In this document: positions 10,699 through 22,600 of the stretch, one piece after another
Layout of the letters: every line of letters starts with the position of its first letter
Position numbering within the stretch: the stretch's first letter is position 1
From: Crotophaga sulcirostris
Taxonomy: Eukaryota > Chordata > Aves > Cuculiformes > Crotophagidae
Direction: 5' to 3'
DNA: 64,000 nt
NCBI GenBank assembly: GCA_013397455.1
Contig: VYZB01000746.1
Coordinates: forward strand, 217,721 to 281,720
Notes under the pieces: generated by a model
Databases searched by the model: none
Seen by the model: only the letters and a program-made list of their open reading frames with translations
Told to the model about the DNA's origin: nothing
Program-made: the position numbers and the translations under genes

Positions 10699-13600
10699 GT
10701 GAGTGCGGCGGCGCCGGGCGGTGCGAGCGGCCGGGCTGCCCTGTTGGGCACAGCGTGTGCGCCCTGCGGGGTGGGGGTGCCCTTCTGGGAGAGTCCTTGC
10801 TCTCCTCAGCGGAGTGTGCGGCTGGGCACGGCCCCCAGCCCCCTGGCCTGGCTCAGCCCTGGCGTGGGCAGCAGGAGCAGGGCAGGGATCGTCCCCCTGC
10901 ACTCGGCGCTGGGGAGGCCGCACCTCGAGTCCTGGGTTCAGGTTTGGGCCCCTCCCTGCAGGAAAGGCCTTGAGGGGCTGGAGCGCGTGCGGAGAAGGGA
11001 GCGGAGCTGGGGAAGGGGCTGGAGAGCAGAGGCTGTGGGAGCGGCTGAGGGCCCGGGGGCTGTTTAGTGTGGAGAAGAGGAGGCTGAGGGGTGACCTCCT
11101 GGCTCTCTGCAGCTCCTGGGCAGGAGGGTGTGGGGAGGTGGGTGCTGGGCTCTGCTCCCAAGTGACCGGGGATGGGATGAGAGGAAACGGCCTCAGGTTG
11201 TGGCAGGGGAGGTTTAGGTTGGATATTGAGAAAAACTTCTTTTCTTCCCTGAAAGGGTTGCTCAGCACCGGAACTTGCTGCCCAGGGCAGTGGTGGAGTC
11301 CCCATCCCTTGAGGAGTTTAAAAGCCACGTGGATGTCACACTTAAGGACATGGTTTAGTGGTGGAGTTGGCAGTGTGAGGTTAAGGGTTCAACTCAATAA
11401 TATTAAAGGTCTTTTCTAACCTAAACAGTCCTATATCTTCAGAGCTGTTCAACAGCCAGGATGATCTGAAGATTCCAATGTCAGTGTTAAGTGGAAGAGA
11501 TTGGGTTCCCATGAATGAGTGAGAGTGGATCCCTCGTCATGCAATTCCCTCTTCTTTTCTTACATTTGCATACTTTTTTCCTTTCTATGAGCCTTTAAAG
11601 TCTGCAGCAGAGCATGACTTCTTTACTTGTGGTCTAGAAAAGGGGAGTCTGTGCCTGGGTCTAATAGTCTGTCACAACAAAAATACTGGGATGGCCAGTG
11701 CTGCTGGGCGGAGACAGATTCCAGGGGAAGGTGAAAGGCCTTTAGTCAGAGGGCAGTGCCCTCTATTGAAATTAACCCGCTAAGTTCTTGGAACTGATGT
11801 CTCAGGGTGTTGTTTTGACAGGCACAGTGAGCCCTGCCCTTTCGGCTCTCAGGCTGAAGGCAGCTGAGAGCAAACCTGCCTGAGAGCCACTGAAATGCAT
11901 TCAGCTGGAATTCCTTGTCCTCCTCCTGTTCCTACTCTTTCTCCTTGCTCGTGTCTCTGTGCTGTTCACCTGCTGCATTTTTCTTGGCCCCTGTGCTCCA
12001 AATGCTGGAGCAGCAGAACCATGGCAACGTAAAAGTAGCTTTTTGCAGTTTGAATGCATTAAAGAGGCACTAACAAACAGAAAGGGAGGGGAGGCCAGGG
12101 AGTGAGAGTGGCAGAGCAGCAGTGAATCACCCAGTGGGTTCAGCCACCCATGGAGCTGCAGCCCCAGGGAACAGTTTGCAATGAGAACCTGTTTGCAGAA
12201 GGTGAAGGACTTGTCTCCTGGCTTCCCCTCTCCCTGGGCAGCTCCTCCTCTCCTAGTTGCTTCTGGCATTTGTATGGCAAAGCAAACTGATTCAGCTCTT
12301 CAGGCTGGCCAGAAAACTTTCACTTTGGAAGAGGGGAGATGTAGTTTTTGCTGTTGTTGTGATCTGAAGTGCCTTACTTTGTAATTGGAAAAGCAACTGA
12401 GCCGTAGGAAGTGCACAGCTGGGAGGCAGGGGTCTTGAGGTGGGCGCTGGTCCCTTCTGCCAGGTAGCAAGGGTTAGGACGAGAGGTAAGAGCCTCAAGT
12501 TGCACCAAGGGAGGTTTAGATTGGATACTGGAAAAGATTTCTTTACTGACAAGAGTGGTGAAGCACTGGCAGAGGCTGCCCTGGGCAGTGGTGGAGTCTC
12601 CGTCCCTGGAGGGGTTCAAAAACCATGCGGCCATGGCACTTTGGGACAGGGTTTCGCAGGCACGGTGGGGTTGGGTTGATGGTTGGACTGGATGAGCTTA
12701 GAGGTCTTTTCCAGCCTTAATGATTCTGTGATTCTTGACAGCAGCAATGTACTCCCACTTGGCTCATCCTTGGCATTTCTCAATTTATGCTTTTGCATGA
12801 GAATTTAGTAGTTGTCTGATGGTATGAAAATCAGTCTTCAAACTTTCAGTGTCTCTTCTTCGTACTGGAAATAAACAAGAACATGTGTTTTTTCTTCCAA
12901 CTTCAAGCCTTCTTCTGTAACAACACTGGACACAGACACATGAAAACAGACAATAAGCATATGCACACTTAAAAGGTGAGATGTGACGAACAACCAAGCA
13001 ATAAAGAAAAGGACAACACTAGAGAGTGGCAGAACGACAGAGAGGGAGCTCCATGAGCTCAGGAACCCTCCCTAAGCCAGCATCAGTGTTTGCAGGACAG
13101 AATCTTCCTTTCACGTTAAAAGTGCTACTTTTACCTCTCCATTTGGTTGAAATAGCCTCAAGTTGTGCCAAGGGGAGGTTTAGATCAGATACTAGGAGAA
13201 TTTCTTTACTGACAGAATGGTGAAGCTTTGGAACCAGCTGTCTGTGGGCAGATCTGCTGCGCCCATGGTTGTCCTTTCACTGAGCAGCGATAAGGACAGT
13301 CTGACCACCCACCCATCAGGGATTTGTACAAATGGGTAAGATTTCTCTGGAGTCTCTGCTCAAAGCTAAACCTCTCCTCATGTGTTGGATGCTTCAGTCT
13401 CTTAATCTTCTTTGTGACCAGCTGGAAATGAAGCTATTTTTATTGGAAATAAATGCAAATCCATTCCAATAATCTGTTCATTGTTTCCAGTGTTAATGTT
13501 GAACTTGTATGAAGAAGGCACATAATTGTACAAACTTGAGGATTGCAGAAAATGAAAGGTGTAAAAAAACCCTCCACCTCTACCATGTGACCTGACATCT

Positions 13601-16600
13601 TCAGTACAGCAAATTGCTATATACACTGAAATTTACTGGGACAATGTATGCTTTTTTCAGGGAAAGTTTAGACTTGATGTTAGGAAAAAGTTCTTCACTG
13701 AAAGGGTGATTGACCCTTGGAATGCGCTGCCCAGGGAGGTGGTGGAGTCATTGACCCTGGAGGTGTTTAAGAGGAGACTGGCTGAGGCACTCGGTGCCAT
13801 GGTTTAGATGATGGGTTGGTGTTGGTGTTGGGTTATAGGTTGGATTTGATGATCTCAGAGGTCTTTTCCATGGAAACCTGATGCTTGGACTAGACGGCAA
13901 GATTTCCTTAAAATCAAAATTTCCACTTCTGTGAAGCGCAAGTTGGGAGTTTCATCTGAGGATTGTTGTCTAAAGGAGTAAAACCTGTGGAAGCAGGAGG
14001 ACAGTTCATCTGTTTCCAATTATTAGGGTCCTTTCCCTCATTGCTTGTCTCTGTTCCAGAGCTGCCAGAGTGGAGTAACCCAATGGATGGCAGCATGCAG
14101 TGGATTATTACAGACAGCTGCAGTCCAAGGCCAGTGTAGACGGATGCTCCATGGTATTTTCCAGGTAGGATATCAGAGTATGTTGAAGTGTGTTAAAAAT
14201 GGAATATGTTAAAATTGGTGAGCAAAAGTCGTGGTTTTAAATAAAGAGGCTTCCAAAAGTGATGTCTTAACTCTCTGTGTGTTGCTGGAATGTCAAGGCA
14301 ACTTGAAAGCTTTCTGTTGCTAAAAAGGTGAGCTCCCACTCTTATTACACAGTTGTCTTCATTCCAACTAGGTAGTCTTTTAGTGAATGCAAATGATGTC
14401 TTGGTGTTTCCTTCTTGCATACAATGAAATGAGAGTTAAAGTCCCTTCTCTGTGTTACAACTTGTATCATAGAGCCATGATTTACAACTGGAAACTCACA
14501 TAGAAGTTCTTTGGCTTAGACATCTTTTCTTGAATAAGACCTTCCAGTTCTGATAAAATCACCTGTGCATTTGTGACAGAGCTGTTCTATTAAGCTACCA
14601 GTCCACATCAAGTAGCATAGGATGTTGGGAGGAGAGAGAAGCGAGCACTTATGAAGTTGATTGATAAAGCTGGGGTTACTCTAAACCACCAGCAGGCTCA
14701 GTAGGTTTCCGAGATGAGTACTGTGAACAAAGCAGCATGTTTACTTTCTCTGAATTTATCCATAAAGAAGTAACTGCTAATCTGGGGGTGCTGGGAGGCT
14801 GTGATGGGTGCTCTGTTCGGTGTGCAGCATCTCACCTGGAGATCCCACTCTCTCCTACTTGGTAGCTTTTTTTTATTGTGCAGTGACTCTGTAATACAAA
14901 TGGTGAGCAGTTACAGTGGTTGTACTGAGAGCTTTTACCCTGTAATTTGTATTGCTCAGGTACTGACCACAAAGAAAATTGAGTGGATTCTAAAGTTGTA
15001 GATAAAAACTGCATAAACTCTGTTTCTTTGCAAGGTTAGGAAAAAGCATTGCTCTTTATTAAGAGACAAAACCCGTAAGCAGTAGTAGTGTGTGAGAAAA
15101 TCACAGTGGATGTGGGTTTTGCGAGTGGGGTGTTCTGCCAATCCATTCCATCAGTACCTTTACAGAACACTGGGAAATGTCTGGTGTGGAGCATTAAGCC
15201 TGGACAACTGTTTTATTTCTAACAGTTAAGATGATAGACTCGTGCTTTTTTGTAATATCAAGTATTCCAGGATTAGACTGAACTGTAATTGACTTGGAAG
15301 CGAACTAAGGGTAACTGGTGTCGAGTTAAGTGTTTACTTGTTAATGGGCTCTTCGCTTTTTTCTTTTTTGTTGTCATTTTTACTAGAGGCACAAGACTGG
15401 CCAGTTCCGACTGTCTCAATCCTGTGGTGGGCTGATGGCAGCCAATGGAGCCATTACACAGCAAAGCAGATGGTTTCACAACACCAATAAGGTGAGAAGA
15501 GTGGGATGTGTTGTTGTCAGAGGGCACGTTGTGCTGGGGGTTGTACAGACACAGGTTCTTGCTGAGAGGTTTTCCTTTTTTTAGCCAATTTTTGGGTGCT
15601 TTCTAGCTGGTGGAGTAAACCAAACATTTTGCAGACAAAGAGACTGAAACATAGAGAGATCCTTGCACAGTTTACCCTGACCAGAGCAGAACAGAACAGA
15701 ATCCAAGCTCTCAAACACAGTGCGTACCACAAGTCCCTGTGCCTGCCCACACTGCCCCTTGTACACCGGCACAAGTGTCGTTTGCAGAGCAGATCTGAGT
15801 GGATGGCAAGAAGGTAGAGCTAACAAGCTGGGAGTGGCATCAACATCTTCAAGGCAGGGGTCAGAGAATTGCTTTTGATGTATTGCAAAGGGCTAAGGGA
15901 GGGGTACAAAGACGAATCGGGAAACTTCCTGGTTGAAATAGCCTTGATGTAAAATGCCAGGCAGGATTTATGACCAAAGGAAGCAGTTTACAACGGCGTA
16001 GGTAAGATCTGAGGGAGGTTTTGGGGCTACCACCTCATTGTTTTGAATAGAGAAATAGATCTTTGAAATGTGAACTTGACTCTGCATTCCTGGTGGGGAA
16101 GTAATTTAGAACTAATGGTGAGCTCTGACTTTTCCTTTTTATATTTGGTATCAGAATTGAGAGGACTGTTCACTTTGAGCACTGAATTTCAGGTATTGAG
16201 CAGGAAAGTCATCCTGAAGTGGGCTTATGTCCCTTTCAGTGTCTTGATGAGCTTGCTTTGAGTGGTTTATAAAAGATATTGTTGAAACTTTCCCTGTATT
16301 TTTTCTAGATGTGGTTTTCTATAGGGCTGTTTAATTGCATTTAGATGTAGTCCTAGCATTGGCAGGGTGAATCATAAAATCATTAAGGCTGGAAAAGACC
16401 TCAAGCTCATCCAATCCAACTGTCAGTCCAACATCACCATGCCTACTAAACCATGTCCCAAAGTGTCACAGCTACACGTTTTTTTAACACCTCCAGGGCT
16501 GGAGACTCCACCACTTCCATGAGCTACATTCTTCTATCCATAGGGTGAACACAACACTCACTGCTTAAATCCCTGCTCCATTTCCTGAACTACTCTAGGC

Positions 16601-19600
16601 TGACTTGCAGAATAATGAAGCAAGAGTCACGGCATTTCTTAGGAAAAAAGACTGTTTTCCAGTCAGTGATCTTTTGTGATGAGCTGACAGCAGCTGAGAT
16701 AGTTTTGTTTTTTAACTTTACTTCATCTGCATTATGAAAAATCCGTTCTGAGGGAGAATTCATAATGCATTTTTGAATAAGAGGCATGTAGTAAAATTGA
16801 TAAAAGTTGATTTAGTGAGTTTGGGATGGCAGTGGTTCTTGGGACACAAGTTCTGCATTGCGCGTATTCTGTCATTGCTTGGCTGGGGGGAGGTTATGGA
16901 GTTACACTGTAGCGTGAGGTTAGGTGTCACTTTTAGTATAGAGGAGAAGAGTATTACATGGGATAATCTTGAAGAGAAAGTGCTAACAATTGAATGTTGA
17001 ATGTTCATGTGTTACAGGCACTGGAACAGCTGCACAGGGAGGTTGTTGAGTCACCATCCTTGGAGGTGTTTAGAAGACGAGTTTCTCAGTTTCTGCTAAA
17101 TTACTTTCCTATTAAAAATGTTCTTTTCTTAGTATGTTTGTATCTTTGGAAGAAGAGTTTAGGATAAAATTCCAGCAACTTAGTGTAACATTTCTTTGGT
17201 CAGGGAGCTTTCTCAGCTTACACTGGCTCTCAGCTGTGTTCCTCAGGTATATGGAGGAGACTCGTGCACTAGATGTTGGTTAGATGGGTTAAAAGTAGAG
17301 TTATTTGTTGGTAACAATGTTTACACTGCTTACTTGATTCATGAGAAATTATTTGCAGGAGTACAAACTGGTAATTGCTGCTGGGTGATTGCTGCTACCA
17401 GGGTGCTTAGAGGCAGAAGGCCATGAAGGTTTCTTATCAGTTTGATGTTGTTTAGGTGTGGTATCGATCCGGAAGAGATCATTTATATTCATGTTTGCAG
17501 GCACTGCACATCACTGAGGACTACATACTTTCCTGATCCAGATTTTCTGCAAGTGCCGTTTAGACGAACCATAGGGAGCATGACAATCCGGGGGAGTTTT
17601 TCTATAAGAAAGGTGGTTTCCTGCAGCTTCATTCGTTTTAAGGTGGAGCAGATTGGTTTATACAACATATAATTACTCTAGAATATAATACGCATGCGAG
17701 AGTAAGAGAGCGAGTGTGAAAGGTTAGCTTTACTTACACTGGTTTTAAGATCTGTTTACTTGTTTTATCTGCAAAAGATTTAAGCTTAAGTAAAGACATA
17801 TCTAGAAAGAATATGGGAATGTAGACTGGGAGTGATATTTTGGAAAGCAGGTTTCTATACAAATTGTTTGAGTTTGAGTCTGAGCTTCCAGTGGGATGCT
17901 TTTATCAAAACAGCTATGCAACCTTTGCATTCATCAGCAGAAGAATGTCACATAGGAAAAACAGCACAGTGTTTTAAAGAGGAGACCAAAATGTGTATTT
18001 TGTTGAACAAAGAAAGTAAACAAAACCCCTGAAATTTTCTGTTAAACTTGTAGCTTTTCTGACCAGAATAGTTGTCAGCTTTAATTACAAAGACCAAAAT
18101 ATGTGATATTTCAATTTTACAGCATCTTTCTGCAAAAGATTCCTTGCAGCCATCTGAGGAGAAAGTGGGTACATTCACAAGGATAATAGAAGCCCTGGGT
18201 TTCACAGGACCACTGAAGTACAGCCGATGGGTAAGGCGTTAATTCAGTAATCCTTTGGGGTGTTTGATATCTTGTGAGTTCTAAAAAAGCTAACAAAAAA
18301 CCACCAACTTTTTTTCTTATGGTAGGATCAGTACTTAATGGAAAAAATATAATTGTTAACAGTGTAAATTCCTATTTTGTGATGTGAGGAGTACTAATCC
18401 GTAGCTTGAACCTCCCTTGATCTGTACTTTGCCATTATCGACATAAGTAGAGATATTGTATTTGCTTTGTAGAGTCTTAACCCTTCTTGACTTTCTTCAG
18501 ACATCTTATTTTTCACTTCATTTGTGCACTAAAGAACACAATAACAACTGTCTTAAGTCAAACACCTGTCTGTGTTTGGTACCCACTTAGGACACCATCT
18601 TGTCTCCAATAACAATCAGTTGCAGTTACTAGAAAGAATTTAATTACAGGAAAAGCATTTTATGATGGTTTTCTTTTCTGCTTCTCCAGACCACAACAGT
18701 TGTCTGTTTCAAGACTTCTACCTGGAACCTAGGCATTTTTCTGTAACATCTGTTGATGGATTTTTCTTCTATAAATGTGTCCAGTTGAACTTTGAACTCT
18801 TGTAGGTTTATAGCATCCATAGAGTTCGATATCAGGGAGTTCCATAGCTTGAGTACCTATTGGGGGAAGAAGTTTTCTGGTTGCTTTCAGTGTGTGTCTT
18901 TTAATTTTGTACTTAAAAAAACCAGTGATTTTCTTTCCTTGGAGTGTATGCTCACATTCTTCTTTCCACTGATGATTTTAGACTCATATATTCCGTAATA
19001 CCTTAGTCTTTCTCTGAACTGAGGAGGCTTAGTCTAGCTTCTTTCTCTTATTGAGGATCTTTCATGTTTTGATTGTTGTTGCCCTTCTCTGAACCTCTTT
19101 GTGTTCTGTATGCCTGTGACAGGAGGGTTTCCCAAAGGGGGGGACTAGTGAGATATACTCTGATTGCTGTTAGAGTTGCTGTTCAGTGGTGGCTGACTAG
19201 GGCAGAGTCACAAATAGGTCCTCCTTTTTTGTGTGTTTTAAATAGTCCCTTCATAAAGCAGTTGTGTGACCAGCAGGATGAGGGGATTCTGCCCCTCTGG
19301 TCTGCTCCTCACCTGGAGCCCTGTGTCCAGCTCTGGAGTCCTCAGCACAGGAAGAACAGGGATCTGTTGGAGTGAGTCCAGAGGAGGCCACGGAGATGAT
19401 CCAAGGGCTGGAGCAACTCCTGTACGAGGACAGGCTGAGAGAGTTGGGGTTGTTCAGCCTGGAGAAGAGAAGGCTGTGGGGAGACCTTAGAGCAGCCTCC
19501 AGTGCTGAAAGGGGCTCCAGGAAAGCTGGGGAGGGGCTCTTGATCAGGGAGTGCAGGGACAGGACAAGGGGGAAGGGTTTTTAGCTGCAAGAGGGGAGAT

Positions 19601-22600
19601 TGAGGTGAGTTGTAAGGAAGAAATGTTTTGGTGTGAGGGTGGGGAGGCCCTGTCCCAGGTTGCCCAGAGCAGTGGTGGCTGCCCCATCCCTGGAGGTGTT
19701 CCAGGCCAGGCTGGATGGGGCTTGGAGCCCCCTGATCCAGTGGGAGGTGTCCCTGCCCGTGACAGGGGGTGGAACTGAATGATCTGTAAGGTCCCTTACG
19801 ACCAAAACCATTCTAGGATTCTGTGATTCTATGACTAAATGAGAGCAGTTCTGTTAGAGACACCTTCAGTTCCTTATGCAGAAGGAAAAAGAAATGAAGC
19901 TCTCTATTTCTTTCCTCTGAACTAGACACGATGTAAAGAGGAAAAGGCAATTTGAAGGAAGGGCTGAGCCCAACTCTGCAGGAATTAAAACCTACAAGGT
20001 GCTGTCAGTCCATGCAAGGCAGAGTGGGCCTCCTCCAAGACTGCTCTGAAACTGTTGCTGATTGCACCTTGCTCCTCAGAGAGAAACTACAAGGAGAAGT
20101 TAACTGACCCGTAAGGGGGTTAGGTACTTTTGTTAAAATCAGTTGCTTTTAATCAGGTGATGCTAAACCTCATGAGAGCACAGTTTCTCTCCCACGTGCC
20201 TGTGTACATATTGTTGTAATAAAGATTCTTGTTAGCTCTAAGTGTTGATGCAGAGTTCTCCTTAATTGCTACTCTTTACTGCCTGCTTTTGGCTGGGGAA
20301 CTTGGGTTTAAAGAAAGTTATTTTGTGGTTAGGGCCCCAGAGACCTGAGTTTATTCCTGGCCTCGCCAGTGCTCTCTAGGAGATGTTAGGGAAGCTTCTT
20401 AACATTTCTCTGCATTTTTCCTTTTTCTTCTCCCTTCCCCCACAACTCTTCTACACCCTAATGCTTCTGTGATTAAATTTCACCAGTTTCTACTGTGTTA
20501 CCTGCCTTGGTTAAGGGCTGGATTGCAGGGACTGCTCTTTACAATATGTTTTTAATGGCCAGGAATGCCTGGTCTGGGGCAGCAGCTTCCACCGGGGAGA
20601 TCTCTGCTCCCCGACCAGGCAGCATTTCCTTTAGAAATGAAACCTTTAGAACGCCAGTAAGCGGTGTGAATTACTTTCCTGCAAGAAGTTTAGATATATG
20701 CTTGATTTTTTACAGAAGCCTGAGGTTCTTGAATAAGAAAAATCATGGCTCCTGTGTTTGCCCAGCAAGAGATCAGTTGCAGCTTCCTTGTTTTCCTTTG
20801 GCTGGAGGAGACACAAGTAATTACTTTGGTAATTTGAAGTGACATTTGACCAGCTTAGTGTGCATCTCTGTAGTACAGTGAGCACTGAGATGTTTGCCAG
20901 GTCTCTGGTCCAAAACTTAAAGAACACCCGAACAACCCCAACCCAGGGAACCCAGTGCCACTTCCTGGCTTAGGCGGGAGAGTGGGCTCTAGAGTTTTTG
21001 GGTTTTTAATTTCCTTCCCTTTATGGTAGTAAACAGGAATGACTGACAGCTTTTCTCTGTTTTTAGGATACCTGGTACGTCGCTTCTTTCATATTTAAAC
21101 TTAAAATATACAAAACACTTAGAGTGATATACATCAATTAAAGTTACAGGGGGAAACCAGGAGTTGTGAATTGGGATCTTTGGAGGCTCTGTAAGGAAAG
21201 CCATTTCATTTATTTTTCTGGAATGACAGTATCATATTAAACTAGATTTGGAAGAGTACTCAAGATGCCATTTAATCTTTTTTTTTTGTCCTCAAGGCAA
21301 AATTGGTGATACTTGTGTCATTCCTGGGAGATGCAATAGTTCAAAATTGGAAAAACCCGAAAATCTCAAGCAATTGTGTTTCTCAAAAGAAGTCTTTTCA
21401 GAAAATGATAGTGTATGTGTTTAACAAAATGATGAATACCTTAAGTATTGTCTTCTCTCTTTCTTTAGAAAATCAAGGTCGCAGCTTTGCGCATGTACAC
21501 GTGCTGTGTGGAGAAGACTGACTATGAGGAGTTTTTTAACAGTAAGTATAGGACTTGGTGGTATTTGGACTCCTGCCCTGGTGAGAGAACTTGTGCTGAA
21601 AATCTGTTAGATATATTTGTACCAATAAATATGACAGCAAAAAGACTTGTCAGACCCTAACAGCATGTGGTCAGCTAGAAGCTGACTGTACAGCAGTGTT
21701 CCCTTAAGCTCTGAAGTGGCAAGGGTTCAAGGCAGACTCTGGAGTCTGGGATTGTTACATTTTGCCTGTTGCAATGGAGAACAAGAGCAAGAGTGGGATA
21801 GGTAAAGTCCAGAATATCCTCACTTTGAAGGATGTTTTATTTTTTATTACCAGTTGTGGCATAAACTAAGAATCCAGATATCTCTTCTCTTTTTTCCTGT
21901 GGTCAGATGGTCTCTGTGTCCTACCCTGTCCCATGACCAGTTGTGAGAAAGTCCAGTATTACTGGGGTGCAAGCATAAGAATCATCACTGTCCACTGATA
22001 CACAACTTTTTTTAATAATACAGGATCAGTTAGATCACAGGGTCCTGCCTGTCTCTCTTCAAGGCTGAGGCAGGTTTGACCAGAATTTAGACACTTTCTA
22101 CCTTTTACTGACCATGTCAGCATTAAACCAGGACACATCTCTTGACTGGGTAGAGAGTACAACTAGAGCAGGGACAAAAGTCTCTCCTTTAAATATAGAG
22201 TAATAATATTGGCTTTAATTGGGGTGACTTTTCCATGTTGCGCACAGTTTTTTAGCTGTTAGCTAAAAAATCTGTTGCTGCTTTTAATTAGTATTAAATC
22301 TGGCTGGTGTATGGAGAAATTTTTTTGAGACTTACATAAGCTTCAATAGTATTTTATTCTTATGGAATTATTTCCTCTGTCAGTGTGATATAGCTGATGA
22401 TAAACCCGTTGCCTGGATCTGGCCTGTCACCTGAATTCCTGGGCTACCAAATGCTTTCTTATGACTTTACAGTGCACCAGCACAGACTGGGGCTACTGCT
22501 ACCACCTCTTGAGACATCAACTGAAGGGGGACGTCTTTGTGTGTTCATCTAGTGCAAAGTTTATTGAGGGTGGTTTGGTACCTGACGTTGCTGCCGCAGG

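Larger units (their letters stand above)
10579..10828 (+). promoter_or_regulatory. UQCC1: UQCC1 CpG-rich promoter and 5' UTR region
   Basis: A block of very high GC with frequent CpG between two CR1 copies contains the UQCC1 start codon. No TATA box is seen. It holds two GC boxes, an NRF1-type palindrome and a YY1-type core over the ATG, the usual set for a housekeeping nuclear gene of mitochondrial function. The exact transcription start cannot be read from sequence. Confidence 0.8.
10699..15386 (+). other. UQCC1: UQCC1 intron 1
   Basis: 4.7 kb, phase 0. Holds four CR1 fragments, all in the sense orientation, in its first 3.2 kb (10829-13870). The remaining DNA (11439-12418 and 13871-15386) shows no recognisable exon or repeat. 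If an extra N-terminal exon like the mammalian one exists, it should be a phase 0-0 exon here, but I could not identify one. Confidence 0.8.
15492..18122 (+). other. UQCC1: UQCC1 intron 2
   Basis: 2.6 kb, phase 0. Apart from two small CR1 scraps (16369-16519 antisense and 17018-17084 sense) the sequence is unique, with no recognised features. Confidence 0.85.
18231..21468 (+). other. UQCC1: UQCC1 intron 3
   Basis: 3.2 kb, phase 0. Carries an ancient CR1-like relic (about 18720-19125) and a young CR1 (19268-19836). Positions 19837-21468 are unique-looking; a segment near 20100-20260 with an AATAAAG word is discussed among the findings. Confidence 0.85.

Noticed and set aside
10330..11328. 332-codon - frame across the UQCC1 promoter
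   Set aside because: It reads antisense through two CR1 copies and the CpG island. Low-complexity Pro/Ala/Arg composition, typical of a spurious frame in GC-rich DNA.
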